From Acidimicrobiales bacterium (GTDB taxonomy: Bacteria; Actinomycetota; Acidimicrobiia; Acidimicrobiales; Acidimicrobilacustridaceae): a stretch of 64,000 bases of DNA. Below are positions 35,602 to 42,537 of the stretch, piece by piece. Each line of letters opens with the position of its first letter. Within the stretch, counting starts at the first letter, position 1. The notes under the pieces are model-generated. The model worked only from the letters and a program-made list of their open reading frames with translations, was not told the origin of the DNA and did not search any database. The stretch is taken from the NCBI GenBank assembly GCA_030830565.1, contig JAURMR010000035.1:1-64000 (forward strand), written 5' to 3'. The translations under genes and the position numbers were made by a program.

Positions 35602-36075
35602 ATGCCCGGCCTCGAAGACCTCTACCGAGAGATCATCCTCGATCACTACCGCAACCCGCGTAACCGCGGCGAGCTCGAAACACCGCCGGCGCATCGCGTC
35701 GAAGGGTTCAATCCACTGTGTGGCGATGAAATCGTGCTGTATCTCGACCTCGATGCCGATGGTCGTGTGGCGGATATCCGCATTTCCGGTCAGGGCTGTT
35801 CAATCAGCCAGTCATCAGCCTCGATGATGTCCGCCGCCGTAAAGGGCAAGACTGTTGCGGAAATTGACGATCTCACACGCGCCTTCAAAGCAATGATGTC
35901 GATTCACGAAAATTCACTTGAAGGCGCCGAGACGACTGAGCCAATCGAATCACCTGATGTGAAGCTCGGCGATCTCGAAGCACTTCGCGGTGTTGTGAAG
36001 TTCCCGGTTCGCATCAAGTGCGCAACACTCGCCTGGAACACGCTCGCTCAAGGCATCGAAGAAGCCTCAGCCTGA
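35602..36075 (+). CDS. sufU: Fe-S assembly protein SufU
   Basis: 157 residues from the ATG preceded by AGGGAG. IscU-like fold of the SufU type: LYREIILDHYRNPRNRGE at the N-terminus, NPLCGDEIVLYLDLD with the first Cys, GQGCSISQSSASMM with the second, and IKCATLAWNTL with the third; the zinc-binding Asp is in CGDE. SufU accepts the sulfane from SufS in Gram-positive bacteria. Last gene of the unit; it converges with the PCD gene 15 bases away. Confidence 0.96.
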   Translation: MPGLEDLYREIILDHYRNPRNRGELETPPAHRVEGFNPLCGDEIVLYLDLDADGRVADIRISGQGCSISQSSASMMSAAVKGKTVAEIDDLTRAFKAMMSIHENSLEGAETTEPIESPDVKLGDLEALRGVVKFPVRIKCATLAWNTLAQGIEEASA

Positions 36076-36089
36076 GCAGTTTGTAGGCC

Positions 36090-36386
36090 TCAGCCTCGAA
36101 CAACTCCATCGATACCCTTCGCCAAAGCGAAGCAACGCTCGGTGGGGCCCCCACTGTCGTGACTGGTGATGTCGATCACCACGCTGTTCCAAACATTCGA
36201 CCAGTTCGGATGATGATCGAGCCGCTCAGCAATCGGAGCAACACGATTCATGAACGCCCAGGCTTCGGTGAAATTCGCGTAGGTGAGTTCGCGATGCAAA
36301 TGACCGTCGACCATCTCCCATTCCGGGATGGTCGCCAAACGTTCGGCAACTTCCTCCGGAGTCAGAAGCCGATCGCGAGGACTCAT
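36090..36386 (-). CDS. Pterin-4a-carbinolamine dehydratase
   Basis: 98 residues. PCD/DCoH fold: LTPEEVAERLATIPEWEM at the N-terminus, HLHRELTYANFTEAWAFMNRVA, LDHHPNWSNVWNSV with the catalytic His pair, and ITSHDSGG with the third His. It recycles 4a-hydroxytetrahydropterin or, in bacteria lacking aromatic hydroxylases, may act in molybdopterin or other pterin metabolism. The ATG overlaps the sufC2 stop (ATGA), tying it to the suf transcript. Confidence 0.92.
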   Translation of the reverse strand: MSPRDRLLTPEEVAERLATIPEWEMVDGHLHRELTYANFTEAWAFMNRVAPIAERLDHHPNWSNVWNSVVIDITSHDSGGPTERCFALAKGIDGVVRG

Positions 36387-37171
36387 GCGAACGGATCGGC
36401 AAAGGGGTCAGCGAACGGATCGGCAGCAGGGGCCGGCGCTTCTTCTTCAACCCATTCGGCATAGCCGGTGCGCTCAAGTTCATCGGCGAGTTCGGGCCCA
36501 CCCGAGGAAACGATTCGACCCTGCGCAAGCACATGAACAACATCGGGCTTCAACTCTTCAAGGAGTCGCGAGTAGTGCGTGATCGCCAGCACGCCGAGAT
36601 CGAACTCGGTCGTAGCCGCTTCGACCCGACGCGAACAGGCACGAAGTGCGTCGACATCGAGACCCGAGTCGAGCTCATCGAGAATCGCAAACTTGGGACG
36701 CAATACGGCGAGTTGCATCGTTTCATTCCGCTTCTTTTCGCCACCAGAGAGATCGACGTTTACGGGACGATCAAGGAGGCGAGTCGCCAATCCAATGCGC
36801 TCGGCTTCGGCAGCAACGGCGGTATGAACGACTGAAGCGTCGCGACCCTGCGCCGAAAGCGCTTCGGTGAGCAGTTCCTCGAGGCTGACGCCAGGCACCT
36901 CTACCGGATACTGCATTGCAAGGAAGAGACCAGCCTTTGCACGTTCATAGGTAGGAAGTGCGAGGAGATCAACGCCGTCGATCATCACTGATCCGCCCGT
37001 GACCGTGTAACCGGGCTTTCCCATGAGGACATGAGAGAGCGTCGACTTACCGGCGCCATTGGGACCCATCACGGCATGAACCTCGCCGGACTTCACGACG
37101 AGATCGACGCCATTGAGAATCTGTCGACCCGCAACCGCAGCAGTGAGACCTTGAATTCGAAGTTCACCCAT
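36383..37171 (-). CDS. sufC: Fe-S cluster assembly ATPase SufC, copy 2
   Basis: 262 residues from MGELRIQGL; an apparent longer reading overlaps the Rieske and sufD genes. Walker A GPNGAGKSTLSHVL, Q-loop MQYPVEVPGVSLEELL, signature LSGGEKKRNETM, Walker B FAILDELDSGLDVDAL, H-loop ITHYS: all complete. The C-terminus carries an extra acidic tail with three DPFA repeats. It follows sufD and the Rieske gene, the classical sufD-sufC order, so it is the likelier SufBD partner. Confidence 0.94.
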   Translation of the reverse strand: MGELRIQGLTAAVAGRQILNGVDLVVKSGEVHAVMGPNGAGKSTLSHVLMGKPGYTVTGGSVMIDGVDLLALPTYERAKAGLFLAMQYPVEVPGVSLEELLTEALSAQGRDASVVHTAVAAEAERIGLATRLLDRPVNVDLSGGEKKRNETMQLAVLRPKFAILDELDSGLDVDALRACSRRVEAATTEFDLGVLAITHYSRLLEELKPDVVHVLAQGRIVSSGGPELADELERTGYAEWVEEEAPAPAADPFADPFADPFA

Positions 37172-37172
37172 A

Positions 37173-37487
37173 TCAGTCGATCTCCACGTAAACAGCAGCG
37201 TCGTCGATGCGGACGACATAGGTCGGAACAGCTTTAGTCGCCGGAAGCGAATTCGGAACACCGGTTTCAAGCGAGAAGCAGCTGCCGTGCTTCGGACATT
37301 CGAGTTCACATGTTCCGGCGAGCAATTCACCCTCAGAAAGCGAAACGTCTTGATGCGAGCAGCGATCGCCAATTGCGTAGAACGCATCGCCGATATGAGC
37401 AACGGCGAGACGAACTGAACCGAGATCGAAGCTTCGGACTTCTCCGTCGGGAACGTCGTGAATGGAGCAAACACGCTCGAGTGTCAT
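37173..37487 (-). CDS. Rieske-type [2Fe-2S] ferredoxin, Suf-associated
   Basis: 104 residues. The Rieske motif is CSHQDVSLSEG followed by CPKHGSCFSLETG, giving two Cys and two His ligands. It resembles the NirD/biphenyl-ferredoxin-like Rieske proteins inserted between sufD and sufC in actinobacteria. Probably supplies electrons for cluster assembly or serves as a client. The start overlaps the sufD stop. Confidence 0.9.
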   Translation of the reverse strand: MTLERVCSIHDVPDGEVRSFDLGSVRLAVAHIGDAFYAIGDRCSHQDVSLSEGELLAGTCELECPKHGSCFSLETGVPNSLPATKAVPTYVVRIDDAAVYVEID

Positions 37488-38719
37488 CAGTTGACTCCTG
37501 CATCGAGTCGTTCGTCGATTGCTGCCGCAATCAACGGCACCGCAGCCGCGACGGGGAACTCTTCAAGTACTTCGTCGAAGAAGCCGGCGACAATCAGGCG
37601 TTCGGCAATTTCGGTCGGCACGCCTCGACTTTCGAGGTAGAACACTTGCTCTTCATCCACCGGACCAACGGTTGAAGCGTGACTGCACTTCACATCGTTG
37701 GTTTCGATTTCGAGATTGGGCACTGACTCCGCCCACGCAGTATCAGAAAGTTTGAGGTTGCGATTGGTCTGGAAAGCGTTGGTTCCCCGTGCTTCCTTTT
37801 CAACCCGGATGAGGCCGGTATAGACCGAGCGCGAATGGCCCCCAACAGCGCCCTTGAACAAGAGGTTCGAATTGGTGTCAGGAGCGTCGTGCTTCTGGAA
37901 GGTGCGGAAATCAAGTGTTTGAGAATCGTGACCGAAATACACGGCACTGAGGTTGCCGGTTGCCCCGCGACCGACAAGACGACAGTCGGTGCGCATACGG
38001 CCATAGTCACAACCAAGACCTGCATGCGACGAGGTCAACGTTCCATCGTTACGAACACGGCTCACCTGTGAGGCGATCTGCCACACCCGCGGGCCACGCA
38101 ACTGCACGTTGCCGTAGGACAGACGACCAGCACGATCAACATCAAGTTCAACCAGCGGCGCAATAAAGGCGGCAACATCGGTCGAACCGTGCCAATCGAG
38201 AACACGAACGTCGGCATCGGCACCAACACGCACAACCAGCCGTGGGTACACCGCTGCGCCTTCGATATCGATCCAGTCGATAATCGCGACCGGCGCATCG
38301 ACCGTGACACCAGCAGGCACATGCACGAGCACCCCATCGAGGAAGTTCGCGTCGTTCAATCGGCCGAAAACATCGGGACCACCATCGGCAACAACCCCGA
38401 GCGCAGACTCAGCATCAGGACCATCGACAATCGATCCGACATAAACGCCCTTGGCGGCGAGTGCGTCGTCGACTCGAGAGGCAACTACCGCACCGTTGCG
38501 AACAACCACGGCACCAGCTAGGTGGCCAAGCGACTCAAGGAGAGTGGCCGCTTCAGCCGGAACTCCCTCGGAACGGTCAGAGACGACCGTCCAATCGGTC
38601 AACTGAAGATCGGCAACGCGGCTATAACGCCACACCTCTTCATCGGTAGAGGGCATGACGAATTCGCCCGTCTGGGCGGCCGCGGAACGTCGATCAACAA
38701 GCCATTGGGGGGAAGACAC
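37487..38719 (-). CDS. sufD: Fe-S cluster assembly protein SufD
   Basis: 410 residues from GTG; TAGGAT lies seven bases upstream. SufB/D beta-helix domain: GVLVHVPAGVTVDAP, QLRGPRVWQIASQVSRV, FKGAVGGHSRSVYTGLIRVEK, AFQTNRNLKLSDTAWAESVPNLEIE, and CSHASTVGPVDEEQVFYLESRG near the end. Part of the SufBC2D scaffold. A suf operator overlaps its -10 box, so sufD-Rieske-sufC2-PCD can be transcribed separately from sufB. Confidence 0.95.
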   Translation of the reverse strand: MSSPQWLVDRRSAAAQTGEFVMPSTDEEVWRYSRVADLQLTDWTVVSDRSEGVPAEAATLLESLGHLAGAVVVRNGAVVASRVDDALAAKGVYVGSIVDGPDAESALGVVADGGPDVFGRLNDANFLDGVLVHVPAGVTVDAPVAIIDWIDIEGAAVYPRLVVRVGADADVRVLDWHGSTDVAAFIAPLVELDVDRAGRLSYGNVQLRGPRVWQIASQVSRVRNDGTLTSSHAGLGCDYGRMRTDCRLVGRGATGNLSAVYFGHDSQTLDFRTFQKHDAPDTNSNLLFKGAVGGHSRSVYTGLIRVEKEARGTNAFQTNRNLKLSDTAWAESVPNLEIETNDVKCSHASTVGPVDEEQVFYLESRGVPTEIAERLIVAGFFDEVLEEFPVAAAVPLIAAAIDERLDAGVN

Positions 38720-38726
38720 GGGAATA

Positions 38727-38732
38727 ATCCTA
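38727..38732 (-). promoter_or_regulatory. -10 box (TAGGAT) of sufD
   Basis: TAGGAT on the minus strand, seven-base spacer (TATTCCC), then GTG. Its TAG is the end of the operator core. Confidence 0.5.
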
Positions 38733-38749
38733 CCCGCATAGGAGAAATT
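38730..38749 (-). promoter_or_regulatory. Suf operator site 2, upstream of sufD
   Basis: On the minus strand AATTTCTCCTATGCGGGTAG. Core CTATGCGGGTAG is an imperfect palindrome. It overlaps the -10 box of sufD. Confidence 0.6.
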
Positions 38750-38758
38750 ACGGCCACT

Positions 38759-39103
38759 CTACGAGCGACGGAATTTCCTCTTCAGACGACCCATCCGACT
38801 GTTGGCCTTCCTCTGCTCGGCTTCGATCTCAGCGAGGATCTGCGGACCCACCGCATTCACGATGTCTTCCGCTTCGTCGAGCAGTTCAGCAATCCCCTCG
38901 GCCTCCGGTTCTGGCGGGGGCGGCGGCGCGATCAACGACCCATGCGTCCAGTCGACATCCACCAGCCGGAGTTCAAACTTCGGGCAATTGTCCGGACAAC
39001 GCCAAGGGGCCTCGGGAGCGAGGTCAAGGTTGCACTTGCGCACCGTTTCGCCGTTGGCATAGCTACGACTTTCGTACTGCTTGCATTCCTCACGCATAGG
39101 CAT
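38759..39103 (-). CDS. Cysteine-containing small protein in the suf locus, unknown
   Basis: 114 residues. Four cysteines at 7, 24, 36 and 40 within the first 40 residues, the last two as CPDNC, suggest a metal or cluster site. A Pro-rich hinge (APPPPPEPEAEG) follows, then an acidic helix (ELLDEAEDIVNAVG) and a basic C-terminus (MGRLKRKFRR). No family recognised. It lies between the EamA gene and sufD on the same strand; the sufD operator follows its stop codon. Confidence 0.65.
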   Translation of the reverse strand: MPMREECKQYESRSYANGETVRKCNLDLAPEAPWRCPDNCPKFELRLVDVDWTHGSLIAPPPPPEPEAEGIAELLDEAEDIVNAVGPQILAEIEAEQRKANSRMGRLKRKFRRS

Positions 39104-39126
39104 GTCGACAGTGTTTCATTTCGGGA

Positions 39127-40002
39127 TCACGAATCCAACGCGAGGCCGAGATCAGGCTTTCGTGAAAGTCGCCAGCGAGCGGCAGAAACAACCGCAGTGG
39201 CCCCCAGTGCCGCTGCCATAACGGTGCACACAAGACTCACAAACGTCACAGAATCGTTGAGCAGAAGGACGCCACCGATTGCAGTGAACAGAGCATTGAT
39301 TTGAGAACTCGCAGCAACAGCAGTGACACCGGCCGCAGGGAGAGCTGCGGTTCGCAACACACGTCCGATTGTGCCGAACAGGGCAACCGCGATTGCTGCG
39401 CCCAGCGCACCCCAAATCGTCCACGGCTGTTGCAGGGTCCCAAATGCGAGACCCATTGGAAGGAGGATGATGCTTCCGCTGATCATCGTCGAGGACACGA
39501 TCGTTGTTGGATTCAGGCCGTCTTCAACTGCAATTTCCGAAGTGCGCAGTCCGATCACTTCGATAGCGACGAACGCGACAGCAATTGCCGCGCCCGCCCA
39601 TGTCACGGTGTCGACGCCGCCTCCCCCGGCGGCGACCGTGAGTCCGATGATGGCCGCTAGGGACGAACCCAACGCTGCAAGCGTCGAGAATCGGCCGGCT
39701 CGATCGCGAACTAAGAGCGCAACTGCTGGCGTGCATGCCAGCGCAAGGCCAGCAAGAGGCCCATCAAGCGTTCGAAACATCGTTCCTGCAGCTACAAGGC
39801 CAACAACCTGAATACCAACTGCAATTCGACCAGAGCGAACGCGAAGAGGCTCTCGCCACGACCCCGCATGCTGTCGACGCGAAATGAGCACCGCGACGAT
39901 GGCTCCCATCGCAACGCGAAACCCAACAATGCCAATTGCGGGGCCACTTCCATAGCGCCACGCAATGTTGCAACCAGCAAACAGGACCGACGAGATGAGC
40001 AC
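39127..40002 (-). CDS. EamA/DMT-family transporter
   Basis: About 291 residues from a GTG chosen because it gives the usual ten-helix length; a longer reading overlaps sufB and adds a non-hydrophobic head. No ribosome site is evident. Repeated hydrophobic segments with two EamA halves: VLISSVLFAGCNIAWRYGSG near the N-terminus and ASSQINALFTAIGGVLLLND near the end. Drug/metabolite-type exporter, substrate unknown. It sits between sufB and sufD, so it may ride on the sufB transcript. Confidence 0.78.
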   Translation of the reverse strand: MLISSVLFAGCNIAWRYGSGPAIGIVGFRVAMGAIVAVLISRRQHAGSWREPLRVRSGRIAVGIQVVGLVAAGTMFRTLDGPLAGLALACTPAVALLVRDRAGRFSTLAALGSSLAAIIGLTVAAGGGGVDTVTWAGAAIAVAFVAIEVIGLRTSEIAVEDGLNPTTIVSSTMISGSIILLPMGLAFGTLQQPWTIWGALGAAIAVALFGTIGRVLRTAALPAAGVTAVAASSQINALFTAIGGVLLLNDSVTFVSLVCTVMAAALGATAVVSAARWRLSRKPDLGLALDS

Positions 40003-40081
40003 GTCGGCAACAGCGCGATGTTCGCGCCGGTTTACGAGTTGATTCTCATTCGTGTCGATGACTGAGCGTACGACGGCTGAA

Positions 40082-41485
40082 TCAGCCGACCGAACCTTCC
40101 ATCTGCAATTCGATGAGACGGCTCCACTCCACCGCGTATTCCATCGGCAAGGTGCGCGTGATCGGCTCGATGAAGCCATTCACAACCATGCCCATGGCCT
40201 GTTCAGAGGAAAGTCCACGACTCATCAGATAGAAGAGTTGTTCGTCAGCAACCTTTGAAACAGTTGCTTCGTGACCGATAACAGCATCACCCGAGCCAAC
40301 TTCCATGTACGGGAAAGTGTCGGAGATTGATTCGTCATCAAGGATGAGCGCGTCGCACTGCACGTGGCTCTTGCAGCCGTAGGCATCGTCCTCGACACGA
40401 ATCAGACCGCGATAGGAGGTGCGACCGCCATCTTTCGAAATCGACTTCGAGACGATCTTCGAGGTGGTCTCGGGTGCGGCGTGAACCATCTTTGAACCGG
40501 TGTCTTGATGCTGACCAGGGCCGGCATAGGCAACAGAAAGAACTTCGCCAGACGCCTTCGGACCAACCAGCCAAACCGCTGGGTACTTCATGGTGAGACG
40601 GGAACCAATGTTTCCGTCGATCCATTCCATATGGCCTTCGGCTTCGACTCGCGCACGCTTGGTGACGAGATTGAACACGTTGTTCGACCAGTTCTGAATG
40701 GTCGTGTAGGTGACGCGAGCGCTTGGCTTCACAATGATTTCGACAACTGCCGAATGCAATGAGTCGGAGGTGTACACCGGGGCAGAACAACCTTCGATGT
40801 AGTGAACCTGGCTGCCTTCGTCAGCGATGATCAACGTGCGTTCAAACTGACCCATGTTCTCCGCGTTGATGCGGAAGTAGGCCTGAAGCGGCATTTCGAC
40901 CGAAACACCAGGCGGCACGTAAATGAACGATCCACCCGACCACACTGCAGAGTTCAGTGCGGAGAACTTGTTGTCATTCGGTGGGATCACCGTTCCGAAA
41001 TAGGCGCGCACGATTTCAGGGTGTTCACGAAGTGCGGTGTCCATGTCGGTGAAGATGACGCCTTGGGCTTCAAGATCTTCACGGTTCTTGTGGTAGACGA
41101 CTTCGGATTCGTACTGCGCAGTAACGCCGGCAAGGTACTTACGTTCGGCCTCGGGAATACCGAGCTTCTCATAGGTTTCCTTCACCGAATCGGGAAGTTC
41201 GTCCCACGCATCGACCTGATGATCGGTCGGCTTGATGTAATAGAAAATGTCGTCGAAGAAAATCTCGGACATGTCTCCGCCCCAATTCGGCATTGGGCGC
41301 TTGAGGAAGTGGGCGTAGGACTTGAGACGGAAGTTCCGCATCCAGTCAGGCTCGCCCTTCATCCACGACATCTCTTTGATGATGTTTTCGTCGAGGCCAC
41401 GCTTTGGCTTGAAGACGTAATCCTCAGCATCGCTCCAGCCGAGTTTGTAGCGGCCGAGGTCAAGATCGAGTTCGGTGCTGGCCAT
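40082..41485 (-). CDS. sufB: Fe-S cluster assembly protein SufB
   Basis: 467 residues. Scaffold protein: [21 protein letters not shown] at the N-terminus, [68 protein letters not shown] with the conserved Cys, [26 protein letters not shown], and [26 protein letters not shown] lies about eight bases before the ATG, and a suf operator with a TACTAT box is 29-50 bases upstream. Confidence 0.97.
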   Translation of the reverse strand: MASTELDLDLGRYKLGWSDAEDYVFKPKRGLDENIIKEMSWMKGEPDWMRNFRLKSYAHFLKRPMPNWGGDMSEIFFDDIFYYIKPTDHQVDAWDELPDSVKETYEKLGIPEAERKYLAGVTAQYESEVVYHKNREDLEAQGVIFTDMDTALREHPEIVRAYFGTVIPPNDNKFSALNSAVWSGGSFIYVPPGVSVEMPLQAYFRINAENMGQFERTLIIADEGSQVHYIEGCSAPVYTSDSLHSAVVEIIVKPSARVTYTTIQNWSNNVFNLVTKRARVEAEGHMEWIDGNIGSRLTMKYPAVWLVGPKASGEVLSVAYAGPGQHQDTGSKMVHAAPETTSKIVSKSISKDGGRTSYRGLIRVEDDAYGCKSHVQCDALILDDESISDTFPYMEVGSGDAVIGHEATVSKVADEQLFYLMSRGLSSEQAMGMVVNGFIEPITRTLPMEYAVEWSRLIELQMEGSVG

Positions 41486-41513
41486 GACGATGCTCCGGGA
41501 GGCTGGGCGGGGG

Positions 41514-41533
41514 AATTTCTCCTATGGCGATAG
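41514..41533 (+). promoter_or_regulatory. Suf operator site 3, upstream of sufB
   Basis: Read on plus, AATTTCTCCTATGGCGATAG. Core CTATGGCGATAG is an imperfect palindrome. sufB is on the minus strand, so the element is inverted relative to sites 1 and 2; it overlaps the TACTAT box and predicted start of transcription. Confidence 0.6.
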
Positions 41534-41535
41534 TA
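41530..41535 (-). promoter_or_regulatory. -10 box (TACTAT) of sufB
   Basis: TACTAT on the minus strand overlapping the operator edge, about 44 bases upstream of the ATG. sufB, unlike sufC1 and sufD, has a leader with a Shine-Dalgarno site. Confidence 0.4.
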
Positions 41536-41586
41536 ACAAATACCCCCGTCGGATCCACTCCTTGGGCCGGAATTCTCTGGACGTCG

Positions 41587-42537
41587 CTAGTTGGAACCGA
41601 GCGATGCCCTCAGGCGGGCGAAGCCTTCATCGAGCCCCACCGTTGGTTCCCATCCAAGAATCTGTCGGGTTTCACGCTGATCGAACCAATGCGCCACCGA
41701 AAGCTGACGAGCAGCGAAGTGTGTGAGCGGGGGCTCCGATCCTGGCCAGACCCGATCAATCAGTGAACCGAGAAGACCGGCAACAGGAGCTGGCACCGAT
41801 CTCGGCATCCGATCGATGCCGGCAGCTTCAAGAATGGACGACACCAGATCGCGCAGCGGCCGCGGTTCACCGCCGGTGATGACGAGCGGTCGTGTTGTGG
41901 CCTCGTCGCCGGCAATGCAGTGGTCGAGTCCCGCGACGATTCCAGAGGCCGCATCATCAAGATAGGTGGTGTCGACAAGCGCTCGACCCCCATCAGGCAG
42001 AACCAACTTCCCCGAGCGCGCACGATCGACAATTCTTCCGATGAGTTGGGTATCGCCCGGACCCCACACCAAATGTGGGCGAAGAATGACCGTCGGGATC
42101 GCTGATTCCGAGCGCACAACATTTTCGGCGAGAGCTTTTGATCTGGCGTAGCCATCGCGTCCTGTGTAGTCGGCCGCAAGGGCTCCCACGCCAACGCTTG
42201 CCTGATCGTGGAACGCCACAGATGGACTCGAGATATAAACGAAGCGACCGCCTGCGACCGCCGCATTGAGTGCGTTGCGAGTTCCCTCGACGTTGATCGC
42301 CACCATGTCGGCCCATAGCGCCTTAGGAGCAACAAGCGCGGCGAGATGGACTACAGCGTCGACGCCGTCGGCAGCCGCGATCAACTCGGCACGATCTCGG
42401 ATGTCTCCAAGAACATCAACAGCAGTTGAACCCGATGCGCTTCGCTGAAAGCAGGTTACGACGTCGCCCCGAGCAACGAGAAAGTTCGCAACTGTTCGAC
42501 CAAGGAGGCTTGAACCTCCGGTGACCAGAACCTTCAT
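41587..42537 (-). CDS. oleD: OleD-like NAD(P)-dependent 2-alkyl-3-ketoalkanoate reductase
   Basis: 316 residues, extended SDR. VTGGSSLLGRTV at residues 5-16, Ser near 104 (YISSPSVAF) and catalytic YARSK with Tyr130 and Lys134, as in the 3-beta-HSD/OleD group. OleD reduces the beta-keto acid made by OleA to a beta-hydroxy acid. Assigned as OleD because it directly follows oleA and an oleBC fusion; the start overlaps the oleBC stop (four bases). Confidence 0.82.
   Translation of the reverse strand: MKVLVTGGSSLLGRTVANFLVARGDVVTCFQRSASGSTAVDVLGDIRDRAELIAAADGVDAVVHLAALVAPKALWADMVAINVEGTRNALNAAVAGGRFVYISSPSVAFHDQASVGVGALAADYTGRDGYARSKALAENVVRSESAIPTVILRPHLVWGPGDTQLIGRIVDRARSGKLVLPDGGRALVDTTYLDDAASGIVAGLDHCIAGDEATTRPLVITGGEPRPLRDLVSSILEAAGIDRMPRSVPAPVAGLLGSLIDRVWPGSEPPLTHFAARQLSVAHWFDQRETRQILGWEPTVGLDEGFARLRASLGSN

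Noticed and set aside
37172-37474. N-terminal extension of SufC copy 2
   Set aside because: Overlaps the Rieske gene in another frame; the SufC family begins at MGELRIQGL.
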